Shown here: positions 46,946-57,094 of the stretch, piece by piece
How the letters are laid out: each line of letters begins with the position of its first letter
Numbering within the stretch: the first letter of the stretch is position 1
DNA from: Halomonas sp. KG2
Lineage (GTDB): Bacteria; Pseudomonadota; Gammaproteobacteria; Pseudomonadales; Halomonadaceae
Direction of reading: 5' to 3'
DNA length: 64,000 nt
Assembly (NCBI GenBank): GCA_030440445.1
Contig: CP098528.1
Span: 1,674,001-1,738,000, forward strand
Position numbers and translations under genes: made by a program
The notes under the pieces: model-generated
The model's database searches: none
The model's input: only the letters and a program-made list of their open reading frames with translations
What the model was told of the DNA's origin: nothing

Positions 46946-47527
46946 GTGTCTGATATAGGCGTGTCTACGATAGCTAACGACTTCGATTATGCTGATGTAC
47001 TTGCCCGCTGCGCGCGTGGTGAGCAAGCGGCGCTACATCAGCTTTATCGTCAAGAGGGTGCCAGACTGCTTGGCGTTGTCATGCGCATTGTGAAAGACCG
47101 CGGTATGGCTGAGGACATTGTCCACGATGCTTGCCTGAACATCTGGCAGCGAGCCGATAGTTTCGACCCCGAACGGGGCTCTGCCCGTACCTGGATATTT
47201 AGTATTGCCCGCCACTTAGCCTTAAACGCTATTCGCCAGCGCGACCGAGAAATCAGGGTGGATATCGACGACCCAGGCGAGCTAGCCGATGATGATACCT
47301 ACCAACAGTCATTATCGACAACGGCGGAGGCCTTTGACTGGCAGACTGGCCAACAGATGGATGAGTGCTTGCAGCAATTGGAAACCGAGCGCCGCAACTG
47401 TGTGCTACATGCCTACGTGGATGGGTTAAGTCATGCCGAGATTGCTGCACACACTGGCGCGCCGCTAGGCACTGTCAAAGCCTGGATTAAGCGAAGTTTA
47501 CTTCGCCTGCGGGAGTGTATGTCATGA
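46946..47527 (+). CDS. ECF-type RNA polymerase sigma factor
   Basis: A 193-residue extracytoplasmic-function sigma factor. Region 2 (about 25-95: LYRQEGARLLGVVMRIVKD, AEDIVHDACLNIWQRA, ARTWIFSIARHLALNAIRQ) and region 4 (about 135-190: GLSHAEIAAHTGAPLGTVKAWIKRSLLRLRECM) are clear. The start is GTG at 46946, after AGGGAGC; the ATG two bases earlier soon meets a stop. Its stop overlaps the anti-sigma start (ATGA), the common pair layout. It resembles SigK/RskA-type pairs. Confidence 0.92.
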   Translation: MSDIGVSTIANDFDYADVLARCARGEQAALHQLYRQEGARLLGVVMRIVKDRGMAEDIVHDACLNIWQRADSFDPERGSARTWIFSIARHLALNAIRQRDREIRVDIDDPGELADDDTYQQSLSTTAEAFDWQTGQQMDECLQQLETERRNCVLHAYVDGLSHAEIAAHTGAPLGTVKAWIKRSLLRLRECMS

Positions 47528-48246
47528 CACGTTCAAACGAAAACGATGACCTGTATGCACTTGCAGGGGAGTACGTGCTAGGTTCGTTACCCATCGCTGA
47601 GCGAGAAGCCTTTGAGGCACGTTTGGCCAATGATCCAGAATTACAAACCATCGTGGCTGACTGGGAAGAGCAGTTTTTCCCCTACACCGCGATCGTTGAT
47701 CCTGTTACTCCATCAGATTATTTATGGCCGCGCATAGAGCGCAGCATGCACGCCGAATCGAAAAGATCAGTACGTGTTCCAAGGGCGGCACCAACGTCAC
47801 GCCGCTTAGTGCACAGCCTGCCATTTTGGCGCGCCGCTACCGGCCTTGGTTTGGCTGCCGCGGTGACCATGGGCGTGATATTGACCAATGTCTCTACTGC
47901 ACCAACAACGCCGGAATATATGGTGGTGCTGTTAGCGCCGCAAACTCAATCAGCAGGGTGGGTCGTACAGGCCGCCAACCGTCAAGAGATTCAACTGATC
48001 CCGTTGGGCGCTTTTGAAGTGCCCGAAGGTAAAGCACTGGAGTTCTGGACCAAGGCAGATGATTGGCAAGCGCCGGTTTCACTTGGTCTAGTAGAGCCAG
48101 GGCAACCGTTGCGCCTGCGTTTAGACCAGTTACCGCCGCTTGAGAATAACCAGCTCTTTGAACTCACGCTAGAAGAGGACACCGGTTCACCCACTGGTTT
48201 ACCAACGGGTCCGATTGAGTTTATTGGCCGCGCGGTGGAGATTTAA
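47524..48246 (+). CDS. RskA-type membrane anti-sigma factor
   Basis: About 240 residues: a cytoplasmic N-terminal anti-sigma part (ALAGEYVLGSLPIAEREAFEARLANDPEL, about 10-40), a single membrane helix (about 100-120) and a periplasmic RskA domain (about 125-240) with AGWVVQAANRQEIQLIPLG and EGKALEFWT. No HxxxCxxC zinc motif is present, so it is not a ChrR-type redox anti-sigma. It probably holds the preceding ECF factor inactive until a periplasmic signal arrives. Translationally coupled to the sigma gene. Confidence 0.9.
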   Translation: MTRSNENDDLYALAGEYVLGSLPIAEREAFEARLANDPELQTIVADWEEQFFPYTAIVDPVTPSDYLWPRIERSMHAESKRSVRVPRAAPTSRRLVHSLPFWRAATGLGLAAAVTMGVILTNVSTAPTTPEYMVVLLAPQTQSAGWVVQAANRQEIQLIPLGAFEVPEGKALEFWTKADDWQAPVSLGLVEPGQPLRLRLDQLPPLENNQLFELTLEEDTGSPTGLPTGPIEFIGRAVEI

Positions 48247-48302
48247 CGCATAGCGTTATTAACGATGGATGCTAACGACATCACAGGCGAGTTCCGGGTG
48301 GC

Positions 48303-49676
48303 TTAAAAGAACGTTAATCCCACTTGGAACAGCCGCTCCACGTCACGAATGCGCCGCTTATCAATCACGAACAGAATGACGTGGTCGCCGCTCTCTACCA
48401 TCACATCCCCATGGCCAATGATGACCTCTTTGCCGCGCACAATGGCACCAATGGTGGTGCCTTCAGGCAGATTGATCTCAGCAATGGTCCGGCCCACCAC
48501 TTTGGATGACTGCTTATCACCGTGGGCGATCGCCTCGATGGCTTCCGCAGCACCACGGCGAAGTGAGTGTACGTTGACAATATCGCCCCGGCGGACGTGG
48601 GTAAGCAGGCTGCCGATGGTCGCTTGCTGGGGTGAAATGGCGATATCGATTTCGCCCCCCTGAACCAAGTCCACGTAGGCAGCGTTGTTAATCAGTGTCA
48701 GTACCTTCTTGGCGCCCAAGCGTTTGGCCAGCAGCGACGACATAATATTGACCTCGTCGTCGTTGGTCAGAGCACAAAAGATATCGCAGTCTTCGATGTT
48801 CTCTTCTTCCAGCAGCCGCTTGCTGGTGGCGCTGCCGTGGAGTACCACCGTTCGGTCAAGCCGCTCGGAAAGCGCAGTACAGCGCTCTAAACTGTGCTCG
48901 ATAATCTTAACTTGGTGGCTGTGCTCCAAGTGCTCGGCCAAGCGTTCACCGATATTGCCGCCACCGGCAATCACCACCCGCCGGAAATCCCGTTCAACGC
49001 GGCGTAGTTCGCTCATTACCGCGCGAATATCACGCCGTGCGGCCAGGAAAAACACCTCGTCGTCGGCTTCAATCACCGTATCGCCACGGGGAATAATTGG
49101 CCGGTTGCGGCGGTAAATGGCTGCCACGCGTGTTTCCACGTTGGGCATGTGTTTGGCTAAAAAGGCTAAATCCTGCCCCACCAGTGGGCCGCCGTAGAAC
49201 GCCTTGACCGCCACCAACTGCACCAAACCACCGGCAAACTCCAACACCTGCAGCGCACCGGGGTGCTCAATCAGGCGGCGAACATGATCCGTAACCACTT
49301 GTTCAGGGCTGATCAATACATCAATAGGAATCGCTTCGTGGGCAAACAACCCCTTACGGGTGAGGTAGGCGGTTGAGCGTACGCGGGCAATTTTGGTAGG
49401 CGTGCGAAACAGCGTATGGGCGACTTGGCAGGCGATCATATTGATTTCATCGGTGTTGGTCACCGCAATCAACATATCGGCGTCTTCACAGCCCGCCTGA
49501 CGCAGCACAATGGGATACGACGCCGAGCCCGTCACGGTGCGAATATCCAGTTTGGTGTGCAGCTCGCGCAGTTTTGCGCCGTCGGTATCGACAACGGTGA
49601 TGTCATTTTCTTCGCGGGCAAGGTGCTCCGCCAGGGTGGCACCGACTTGGCCGGCACCCAAAATAATAATCTTCAT
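48303..49676 (-). CDS. trkA: Trk potassium uptake regulator TrkA
   Basis: Cytoplasmic NAD(H)-binding protein that gates TrkH/TrkI potassium channels. The 457 residues contain two RCK modules: Rossmann [13 protein letters not shown] (about 7-20) with TrkA-C (about 140-220), then [14 protein letters not shown] (about 237-250) with a second TrkA-C (about 370-455). Full length. TrkA of Halomonas elongata is known to serve both TrkH and TrkI. Convergent with the anti-sigma gene; a TrkH-type channel gene lies 8 kb away, beyond kdp. Confidence 0.95.
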   Translation of the reverse strand: MKIIILGAGQVGATLAEHLAREENDITVVDTDGAKLRELHTKLDIRTVTGSASYPIVLRQAGCEDADMLIAVTNTDEINMIACQVAHTLFRTPTKIARVRSTAYLTRKGLFAHEAIPIDVLISPEQVVTDHVRRLIEHPGALQVLEFAGGLVQLVAVKAFYGGPLVGQDLAFLAKHMPNVETRVAAIYRRNRPIIPRGDTVIEADDEVFFLAARRDIRAVMSELRRVERDFRRVVIAGGGNIGERLAEHLEHSHQVKIIEHSLERCTALSERLDRTVVLHGSATSKRLLEEENIEDCDIFCALTNDDEVNIMSSLLAKRLGAKKVLTLINNAAYVDLVQGGEIDIAISPQQATIGSLLTHVRRGDIVNVHSLRRGAAEAIEAIAHGDKQSSKVVGRTIAEINLPEGTTIGAIVRGKEVIIGHGDVMVESGDHVILFVIDKRRIRDVERLFQVGLTFF

Positions 49677-49783
49677 CGGTGGTTAGATCACTCTGGCGAC
49701 ATGTCACTGAAGATAGTCACCTATCTATAGGGAAGCTGTCGAGTGCAGCAATGGCAGGCAGCTCTCTTAATGGGCCAAAAGTT

Positions 49784-49806
49784 GTTTTTTTACATCTTTT
49801 TGACGG
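49784..49806 (+). promoter_or_regulatory. Possible KdpE site before kdpF
   Basis: A T-rich element, TTTTTTTACAT then CTTTTTGACGG, lies about 80-100 bases upstream of kdpF. It shares TTTTTTTACA with the E. coli kdp promoter KdpE site as I recall it. Weak evidence on its own. Confidence 0.35.
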
Positions 49807-49882
49807 CTAACGCCTTAAACGCCATCGATTTTTTACGCAGGCAATCTCTAAGCTCAAGGTGCCAATCAAAGGAGGCACATCG

Positions 49883-49963
49883 ATGAATATTGCACTGTTG
49901 ATAATCGCGACCGGTACAGCGGCGTACTTGTTTTACGCGCTATTTTGCCCCGAGCGTTTTTAG
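49883..49963 (+). CDS. kdpF: KdpF small membrane subunit
   Basis: A 26-residue single-helix protein (MNIALLIIATGTA then AYLFYALFCPERF). KdpF stabilises the KdpABC complex and is usually about 29 residues. AAAGGAGG precedes the ATG, and kdpA begins 9 bases after the stop. Identified by position, size, strong ribosome site and hydrophobicity. Confidence 0.88.
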   Translation: MNIALLIIATGTAAYLFYALFCPERF

Positions 49964-49972
49964 GAGATTGCC

Positions 49973-51664
49973 ATGAACGACATGATCGCCATTTATGCCA
50001 TCGTGGCATTACTTGGTGTGCCATTAGGGATATACATTGCCCGCGCGCTAAGTACCCAGCCAAGCCGAATCGACACGCTATTCAGAGTGATAGAAACGCC
50101 TATCTACCGGTTAGCAGGCGTTAATAGTCAAAGCGTAATGACGTGGCAAGTCTATGCGCTAGCTATTCTGAAACTGCATGTAGGCTTGATACTGCTGGCA
50201 TGGCTGGTGTTTATGTGTCAGGGCTTATTGCCCCTGAATCCTGACGGCATACCCGGTATGAAGTGGGATACAGCGCTGCATACGGCGGTATCGTTTGCCA
50301 CCAACACTAACCAGCAGCACTACTCAGGCCAGGCGCAGCTTTCCCACCTAAGCCAAACCTTTGCCATTGTAACGCTGCAGTTTTTAACTCCCGCTACGGG
50401 GCTCGCTGTGCTAGTCGCCATAGCGCGTACTTTGCTAGTGGCTCGGCCTGCGGGAACGGTAAAAGGGGTTGGCAATTACTATCATGATATGACCCGCACG
50501 TTAGTGCGCGTTATGTTGCCGCTAGCAGCAGTGGTGGCGCTGTTACTGACCTCGCAAGGAGTACCTTCTAGCTACCAAGCGGCGCATCAGGTGGAGATGC
50601 TGGATTCGCAAGTGGAAGAGGTGCAGTCGATCCCCTTAGGGCCGGTTGCATCAATGGTTGCGATCAAACAGCTAGGCACCAATGGTGGTGGCTGGTATGG
50701 GCCAAACTCTAGCGTTCCGCTTGAAAACCCAACGCCGTTGGCCAACGTGATTGAAACCGCTTCGCTGACGATTATTCCCTTCGCATTACTGATTGCCATC
50801 GCACTTATTAGTGGCCGACGCCGGTTAATGATCGGTATTGGTGCTGTGATGCTGACGTTTTCGCTGATTTCCACCTCGGTTGTGGTTTCTTCGGAACGTA
50901 TGCCGAATGCTGCGCTTGTCGAGCTTTCCCAGCCCGGCGCTAATCTGGAAGGCAAAGAACTGCGTTTTGGTACCGATCTTTCCGCTTTGTGGGGCAGTTG
51001 GACGACACAAACATCGAACGGCTCCGTTAACGCCATGCACGACAGCTTCAACCCCATGGGCGGCATGATGGTGTTGATGGATATGTTTGTGAACGTCACC
51101 TTTGGTGGCATAGGTGTTGGGCTTATCGGTTTCTTTCTCTATCTGATGTTGGCGGCTTTTGTTGGCTCATTGATGGTCGGTAGAGCGCCTGAGCTGTTTG
51201 GCAAACCGCTAGAAACCCGTGAAATGCGCTGGATCTCCCTAGCGATCCTGGTACAGCCGTTAGTCATACTTGGTCTCTCCGCGCTTACCGTAGCAATGCC
51301 TAACGCTGCTGGAACCTCAAATCCAGGTTTCCACGGCCTAACCCAAGTGCTTTACGAATTTGCCTCTGCATTTGCTAATAACGGCTCTGGTTTTGAAGGG
51401 CTTGGCGATGATACGCCGTGGTGGAACCTTGCCTGTGTTATCACCCTGATGGTCGGTCGATTCCTGCCCATGCTGGTGCCATTAGCGGTGGCCGGATGGC
51501 TGGCAGCGAAGCGCACGGCACCCGCAGGACGCGGCACCTTGCCGATGGATAGTCCGGCATTTATGGGATTGACCGCCGGTGTGATTGTGATTGTTAACCT
51601 GCTGGGCTTCTTACCGGCGTTAGTGCTTGGCCCGATTGCTGAAGCCGTGACGCAAGGCTTCTAG
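49973..51664 (+). CDS. kdpA: Potassium-transporting ATPase subunit A
   Basis: Potassium-selective channel-like subunit of the Kdp pump, 563 residues and about ten membrane helices. Selectivity-filter type segments appear in the four repeats (SFATNTNQQHYSG, TNGGGWYGPNSS, GGIGVGLIGF area, FANNGSGFEGLG). It is related to TrkH channels by descent. TAGGAG precedes the ATG; kdpB starts 10 bases after its stop. Confidence 0.95.
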   Translation: MNDMIAIYAIVALLGVPLGIYIARALSTQPSRIDTLFRVIETPIYRLAGVNSQSVMTWQVYALAILKLHVGLILLAWLVFMCQGLLPLNPDGIPGMKWDTALHTAVSFATNTNQQHYSGQAQLSHLSQTFAIVTLQFLTPATGLAVLVAIARTLLVARPAGTVKGVGNYYHDMTRTLVRVMLPLAAVVALLLTSQGVPSSYQAAHQVEMLDSQVEEVQSIPLGPVASMVAIKQLGTNGGGWYGPNSSVPLENPTPLANVIETASLTIIPFALLIAIALISGRRRLMIGIGAVMLTFSLISTSVVVSSERMPNAALVELSQPGANLEGKELRFGTDLSALWGSWTTQTSNGSVNAMHDSFNPMGGMMVLMDMFVNVTFGGIGVGLIGFFLYLMLAAFVGSLMVGRAPELFGKPLETREMRWISLAILVQPLVILGLSALTVAMPNAAGTSNPGFHGLTQVLYEFASAFANNGSGFEGLGDDTPWWNLACVITLMVGRFLPMLVPLAVAGWLAAKRTAPAGRGTLPMDSPAFMGLTAGVIVIVNLLGFLPALVLGPIAEAVTQGF

Positions 51665-51674
51665 GAGAAACGAG

Positions 51675-53711
51675 ATGTCACATACTGAGCTTGCTAAACA
51701 GCCGCGTCGTCCGCTACCCATTGGCCAGGTCGTCGCTGGGGCTGTGAAAGGACTTGCGCCTCAACAACTTGCGCGAAACCCTGTGATGGCCGTGGTCGCC
51801 ATTGGTACCGTAGTGTGCTTTGGGCTGACACCCATTGCTTTTGCCCAGGGAGAAAATGGCGGTTTTGCGTTGGCTATAGCGTTGTTGTTGCTAGCCACCG
51901 TTCTGTTCGCCACGGGTGCCGAGTCGTTGGCAGAGTCACGTGGTAAAGCCCATGCTGGGGCGCTGCGTAAAACCAAGGGAGAGCTGAAGGCGGTTAAGCT
52001 GAACGCTGATGGTACGACGAGTAATGTAACGGCCGACTCTCTCCGTAAAGGCGATCGTGTGAAGGTGGTTGCAGGGGAGCTGATTCCCGCCGATGGCGAT
52101 ATCGTTGAAGGGGCTGCCTCGATCAATGAGTCGGCTGTCACCGGTGAATCTGCGCCCGTACTGCGTGAAGCGGGCACTGATAACAGCGGTGTCAGTGCCG
52201 GTACCAAAGTGCTGTCGGATTATCTGATTATTGAAGTTAGCGCTAACCCTGGCGAATCGTTGTTAGATCGCATGATTGCCTTGGTAGAAGGCGCCAACCG
52301 TCAGAAGACACCTTCCGAGCTGGCGCTATCGGTACTCTTGGCAATGCTGACGCTGGTGTTTTTAATCGTGGTCGTCACCTTGGTACCCATGGCGGCTTTT
52401 GTGGGCGTTGAAACCTCCACGGTGATGCTCGTGGCACTGCTGGTGTGTTTAATTCCCACCACTATTGGTGGCCTCTTGCCTGCTATCGGTATTGCGGGTA
52501 TGGAGCGCGCCATGCGGGCTAACTTGGTGGCTAAATCCGGTAAAGCCGTTGAGATTGCTGGCAGCATCGACACCTTGCTGCTGGATAAAACCGGCACGAT
52601 AACGCTTGGCGATCGCCGTGCGACGGAGTTTGCTCCCTGCCAGCAGGTTCCGCGTCAGCGAGTCCGTGACGTGGCCTTTTTAACGTCCCTGGAAGACCCT
52701 ACGCCGGAAGGTCGCTCAATTGTAGAGCTAGCCACTGAACAGGGCGTTGATGTCCAGCTTAGACAAGAAACCGATGGTGCAGTCTTTGAAGCGTTCAGTG
52801 CTGAAACACGCCTGTCAGGCGTTGATCTGATCGGCGGCAAAAAGCTGCGCAAGGGAGCACCGAATGCGATTGCGGAATGGGTAAAAGCTCAAGGCGGTGA
52901 CATACCCAGCGATTACGAGCAGGTCATTGCACGTATTTCACGGGATGGCGCAACCCCCATTGCGGTGGCAGAAGGTAATCAGATTTTGGGCGTGGTGGCG
53001 CTGTCTGATGTGATTAAAAGCGGTATCGCGGAGAAGTTTGCTGAACTGCGTGCTATGGGTATCAAAACCGTAATGATCACGGGCGACAACCCGATTACGG
53101 CGTCGGCTATTGCCGCGACGGCAGGCGTGGACGACTACATTGCCGAAGCCACGCCAGAGCGCAAGCTAGCGTTGATTCGCGAAGAGCAGGCCAGTGGTCG
53201 TTTGGTTGCCATGGTGGGTGACGGTACTAACGATGCTCCTGCTCTTGCTCAAGCGGATCTAGGGTTGGCCATGAACTCTGGCACCCAGGCAGCCCGTGAA
53301 GCGGCCAATATGGTGGATCTGGACTCTGATCCTGGCAAGCTGATTAGTGCGGTAGAAATTGGCAAGCAGTTGCTGGTTACCCGAGGCGCGCTGACGACGT
53401 TCTCGCTGGCGAATGATGTGGCTAAATACTTTGTTATTTTGCCAGCGCTGTTTGCCGCCAGTTTTCCTGCACTAGGCGTACTCGATGTTATGAATTTGCA
53501 CTCGCCGACCACAGCGGTGCTAGCGGCAGTGCTGTTCAACGCCTTGATCATTCCGGCATTGATTCCATTTGCCTTGCGCGGTGTGTCTGTAAAGGCGGCA
53601 TCGGCGACAGAGTTGTTGCGTCGAAATCTGCTGATTTATGGACTGGGTGGGCTGCTACTGCCATTCCCCGCCATCAAGCTTCTCGACATGCTGATTGCGT
53701 TATTTATCTAG
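51675..53711 (+). CDS. kdpB: Potassium-transporting ATPase ATP-binding subunit B
   Basis: P-type ATPase subunit, 678 residues. Phosphorylated Asp is D304 in LLLDKTGTIT; the dephosphorylation motif TGES (156-159) contains the Ser that in E. coli KdpB (S162) is phosphorylated to inhibit the pump at high potassium. MVGDGTNDAPAL is the late P-domain motif. Hydrolyses ATP to drive uptake through KdpA. Confidence 0.96.
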   Translation: MSHTELAKQPRRPLPIGQVVAGAVKGLAPQQLARNPVMAVVAIGTVVCFGLTPIAFAQGENGGFALAIALLLLATVLFATGAESLAESRGKAHAGALRKTKGELKAVKLNADGTTSNVTADSLRKGDRVKVVAGELIPADGDIVEGAASINESAVTGESAPVLREAGTDNSGVSAGTKVLSDYLIIEVSANPGESLLDRMIALVEGANRQKTPSELALSVLLAMLTLVFLIVVVTLVPMAAFVGVETSTVMLVALLVCLIPTTIGGLLPAIGIAGMERAMRANLVAKSGKAVEIAGSIDTLLLDKTGTITLGDRRATEFAPCQQVPRQRVRDVAFLTSLEDPTPEGRSIVELATEQGVDVQLRQETDGAVFEAFSAETRLSGVDLIGGKKLRKGAPNAIAEWVKAQGGDIPSDYEQVIARISRDGATPIAVAEGNQILGVVALSDVIKSGIAEKFAELRAMGIKTVMITGDNPITASAIAATAGVDDYIAEATPERKLALIREEQASGRLVAMVGDGTNDAPALAQADLGLAMNSGTQAAREAANMVDLDSDPGKLISAVEIGKQLLVTRGALTTFSLANDVAKYFVILPALFAASFPALGVLDVMNLHSPTTAVLAAVLFNALIIPALIPFALRGVSVKAASATELLRRNLLIYGLGGLLLPFPAIKLLDMLIALFI

Positions 53712-53721
53712 GAGAAACGTG

Positions 53722-54405
53722 ATGAATGTAGATATGAAACGCCAGATCGCTGCGAATGACGAGGTGCTACAGGCAAAGGCCTCCTGGGGCAATGCACTTC
53801 GCTTTATGGTGGTAATGGCCGTTCTTCTGGGACTGATTTACCCGTTGGTTACCACAACACTGGGCGGCTGGTTATTCCCCGAGCAAGCGCAAGGGAGTTT
53901 GATTCGAGATGCCTCTGGTCGGGTGGTCGGGTCAAGCCTGGTATCCCAGACGTTTGTCAGCGATGAGTACTTTATTGGTCGCCCATCAGCGGCGGGCAAT
54001 GACGCAGGTGGCGTCTCAGGATCTAATCTGGCGCCGAGTAACGTATCGCTGCGCGAGCGCGCCCAGGCAGATGCAAATGTCATTGCTCAACGTGAAGACG
54101 TAAGTGTCGATCAAATCCCTGTTGATCTGATTACCGCGTCTGGCTCCGGTATCGACCCGCATATCTCCCTCGAGGCGGCTGAGCTACAGGTTGCCAGAGT
54201 AGCGCAAGCACGCGGCATCGACGAAGCTACTGTGATGGCGCTAATTGATCAAGCACTTGAAAACACAGGCTGGCTGGGCTCGCCGGTGGTGAATGTGTTG
54301 CGGCTGAATGTCAGTTTGGATGATCGTTTTCCAGTATCATCAACCACCGCAGCGCCATTAACCCCAGCTCCCGTCACCCCGGTGGCTTCAGACACCATGG
54401 AGTAA
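53722..54405 (+). CDS. kdpC: Potassium-transporting ATPase subunit C
   Basis: About 227 residues with one N-terminal membrane helix (about 25-47) and a periplasmic/soluble domain containing FIGRPSAAGND, GSNLAPSN, LITASGSGIDPHIS and LGSPVVNVLRLN. The last 25 residues are a Thr/Pro/Ala-rich tail. AGGAGAAACGTG precedes the ATG at 53722. Completes KdpFABC. Confidence 0.94.
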   Translation: MNVDMKRQIAANDEVLQAKASWGNALRFMVVMAVLLGLIYPLVTTTLGGWLFPEQAQGSLIRDASGRVVGSSLVSQTFVSDEYFIGRPSAAGNDAGGVSGSNLAPSNVSLRERAQADANVIAQREDVSVDQIPVDLITASGSGIDPHISLEAAELQVARVAQARGIDEATVMALIDQALENTGWLGSPVVNVLRLNVSLDDRFPVSSTTAAPLTPAPVTPVASDTME

Positions 54406-54409
54406 ACCA

Positions 54410-57094
54410 ATGTATTCAGCGGATCAGCGACCCGATCCCAATACATTGCTAAAAGCCGCGCGCCGAGAGGCGCGCGGCTGTTTGCGTGTATTTCTGGGAG
54501 CCGCACCCGGTGTGGGTAAGACATACACCATGCTTCGCACCGCCCGTGAACGGGCAGAGGAAGGTGAAGATATTGTCATTGGCGTGGTGGAGTCGCATGG
54601 GCGCGCAGATACCGAAGCCTTGTGCGATGGGGTGGAGCGGCTTCCGCTAGCGCCTTTAAAGCACCATGGCAGAACCTTCTATGAATTTGATATTGATGCC
54701 GCCCTGGCGCGACGCCCCACTATTTTATTGGTAGATGAACTTGCCCACCGTAATATCCCTGGCAGTCGGCACTCGCGCCGCTACCAGGATATTGAAGAGC
54801 TGCTCAATGCAGGTATTGACGTGTGGACAACCGTTAATGTCCAGCATCTCGAAAGCTTGAATGATGATGTCGCGCGGATTACTGGGATTCGCATGCGCGA
54901 AACGGTGCCCGATGCGCTGTTAGAGCGCGCCCGAGATGTATCGCTTGTTGATTTAACGCCTGACGAGCTTCTTGAGCGCTTAAGGCGTGGCAAAGTCTAT
55001 ATACCCGAACAAGCCCGTGCTGCCATGGAAGGTTACTTTAATGAATCCAATCTCAACGCGCTGCGTGAGCTGGCAATTCAAACCATGGCCGAGCGAGTAG
55101 ATGCTGATGTGAAGGTAGCCATGGATGCGGGTGGTAGGGCAGGCCCCTGGCCGGTAAGACCGCACCTGTTGGTGGTGATTAATGGCAGTGAAGACGACGT
55201 ATCGCTGGTTCGCGCGGCTCATCGGATGGCAGAGCGGCGCTTGGCGGTCTGGCGAGCGGTCTATGTTGATAAAGGAATTGTTTCCCCAGAGCAGCAACTA
55301 GCTGTTGAACAAGTTTTTAGCCTGGTTACTCGGCTGGGTGGCGATTCAATACGTTTACAAGGGCATAGTCAGCTAAGCGAAGTGCTCAACTATGCACGTT
55401 CAATTAATGCGACCACCATTGTGGTAGGCCGCGAAGCGAAGCGTCGCTGGTGGAAATGGTCACGGCCACTGGCTCAACGTTTGATGGCGCATGCCGAGGC
55501 ATTCGATATTGTTGTAGTGGCACAAGGGGCCGTAAAACAACGCGCCAATAGATGGCGGCATGGCTGGAAACTGCATCCTCCCCAATTACTGGCCACTAGC
55601 TTGGCGGTGATGGCATCCCTAGGGGTGGCTGTCATGCTAGAGCCCTGGCTTGAGCTGGCCAACTTACCCCTAGTGTTTTTAGTGGCCGTACTGTTTAGTG
55701 CCGTTTGGGCGGGTACCGCCATGGCAATGTTCAGTGCCATCGCGAGCTTTTTAGCGTTCAACTTCTTCTTTACCGAGCCACGTCTAACCTTTGCCATGGT
55801 AGAGCGTGGGCAACTGCTGACCGCAGTGTTCTTCTTGCTCGTAGCCGTGGTGGTTGGGCAGCTTGCGGGCAGGGGACGTCGGCGTTTAATTGCACTGCGC
55901 GCTAGCCGCGATCAGACCCAACTTTTGTTGCGTTATGCCGAACAGCTATCAACCGCGACAGACAGCGCCAGTGCAGCAAAAATTGGCGTTGATACATTGG
56001 TGCAGTGCTTTGCGGTGCCCACGGTATTTATTGAAAGCGCCGAAAGCGCGAATGAAGTGCGAGTTGTGCAGGCGCTGCCGGATTCGGTGCGTCTGGACAT
56101 GGCCGCTAAGCAAGCGGCGGTATGGAGTTGGCAGCATCAAAAGCCCAGTGGCCAAGGCACAGACACCCTGAGTCAACAGGCTTGGCGCTTGATACCCCTG
56201 ACCGTGCAGGGAGAAAAAGTAGGGATGCTGGCGCTTAAACTGTCGGAAAGCCAAAAAGCGCTCACCTACGAACGCGAGTCGTTAATGGATACGCTGGTGC
56301 GTCAGCTTAGTATGGCGCTAGAGCGCACCCGACTAGTGGCAGAGCTGAATACAACCCGTGTCTCCGAAGAGAATGAACGTCTGCGCTCTGCGTTACTCTC
56401 GTCGGTGTCTCATGACCTACGTACACCACTCTCTTCTATTATTGGTTCAGCCAGCTCGTTGATTGAACTCAAGCCGCAGCTAAGCGATAGCGACCAACGT
56501 GAGCTGCTTGATGGCATTTTGTCCGAAAGTGAGCGGCTCAATCGATACATACAAAACTTGTTGGATATGACCCGACTAGGCCACGGTACGTTAAAAATTG
56601 AGCGAGACTGGGTAGCGTTTGACGACGTTATTAACTCAGCGCTCAAGCGCTTGGGTCAGTCACTTAAGCATGTCGTTGTGCGCAAGTCCTGGCCTCCTTC
56701 GTTACCGCTACTTTATGTCCACCCTGCGCTGGTAGAGCAAGCGTTGGTCAATGTCTTGGATAACGCTCAACGTTTTTCACCTCCAGGGGGGGAATTGAGC
56801 ATAAAGGCGCACTGCGCGGAAGGTGACCCCGCAACGTTGGTGATTACTGTTGAAGATCAAGGCCCTGGTATTTCCCCCGAGCTGCGCGAGCAGGTATTCG
56901 ATATGTTTTACAGCGGTGGCGACGGCGATAGAAGTGCCCACGGCAGCGGCCTTGGTTTGGCCATATGTCGTGGCATGATTGGCGCCCATGGCGGCACTAT
57001 TATGGCCAGTACGGGCGAAAGTGGGCGAGGTACCGCGATTATTATAACGCTGCCACTGTTAGGTGCAGATATTAGGAGGGGTGATGAAGAGTGA
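54410..57094 (+). CDS. kdpD: Potassium sensor histidine kinase KdpD
   Basis: An 894-residue sensor kinase of the usual KdpD size. N-terminal KdpD domain with Walker A GAAPGVGKT (30-38) and LLVDELAHRN (106-115), a USP domain (about 250-375), four membrane helices (about 395-490), a GAF-like part (about 510-640), the phospho-acceptor H668 in SVSHDLRTPL and a C-terminal ATPase domain (NVLDNAQRFSPPG, EDQGPGIS, HGSGLGLAICRG). Starts 5 bases after kdpC. Senses low potassium or turgor and signals to KdpE. Confidence 0.95.
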   Translation: MYSADQRPDPNTLLKAARREARGCLRVFLGAAPGVGKTYTMLRTARERAEEGEDIVIGVVESHGRADTEALCDGVERLPLAPLKHHGRTFYEFDIDAALARRPTILLVDELAHRNIPGSRHSRRYQDIEELLNAGIDVWTTVNVQHLESLNDDVARITGIRMRETVPDALLERARDVSLVDLTPDELLERLRRGKVYIPEQARAAMEGYFNESNLNALRELAIQTMAERVDADVKVAMDAGGRAGPWPVRPHLLVVINGSEDDVSLVRAAHRMAERRLAVWRAVYVDKGIVSPEQQLAVEQVFSLVTRLGGDSIRLQGHSQLSEVLNYARSINATTIVVGREAKRRWWKWSRPLAQRLMAHAEAFDIVVVAQGAVKQRANRWRHGWKLHPPQLLATSLAVMASLGVAVMLEPWLELANLPLVFLVAVLFSAVWAGTAMAMFSAIASFLAFNFFFTEPRLTFAMVERGQLLTAVFFLLVAVVVGQLAGRGRRRLIALRASRDQTQLLLRYAEQLSTATDSASAAKIGVDTLVQCFAVPTVFIESAESANEVRVVQALPDSVRLDMAAKQAAVWSWQHQKPSGQGTDTLSQQAWRLIPLTVQGEKVGMLALKLSESQKALTYERESLMDTLVRQLSMALERTRLVAELNTTRVSEENERLRSALLSSVSHDLRTPLSSIIGSASSLIELKPQLSDSDQRELLDGILSESERLNRYIQNLLDMTRLGHGTLKIERDWVAFDDVINSALKRLGQSLKHVVVRKSWPPSLPLLYVHPALVEQALVNVLDNAQRFSPPGGELSIKAHCAEGDPATLVITVEDQGPGISPELREQVFDMFYSGGDGDRSAHGSGLGLAICRGMIGAHGGTIMASTGESGRGTAIIITLPLLGADIRRGDEE

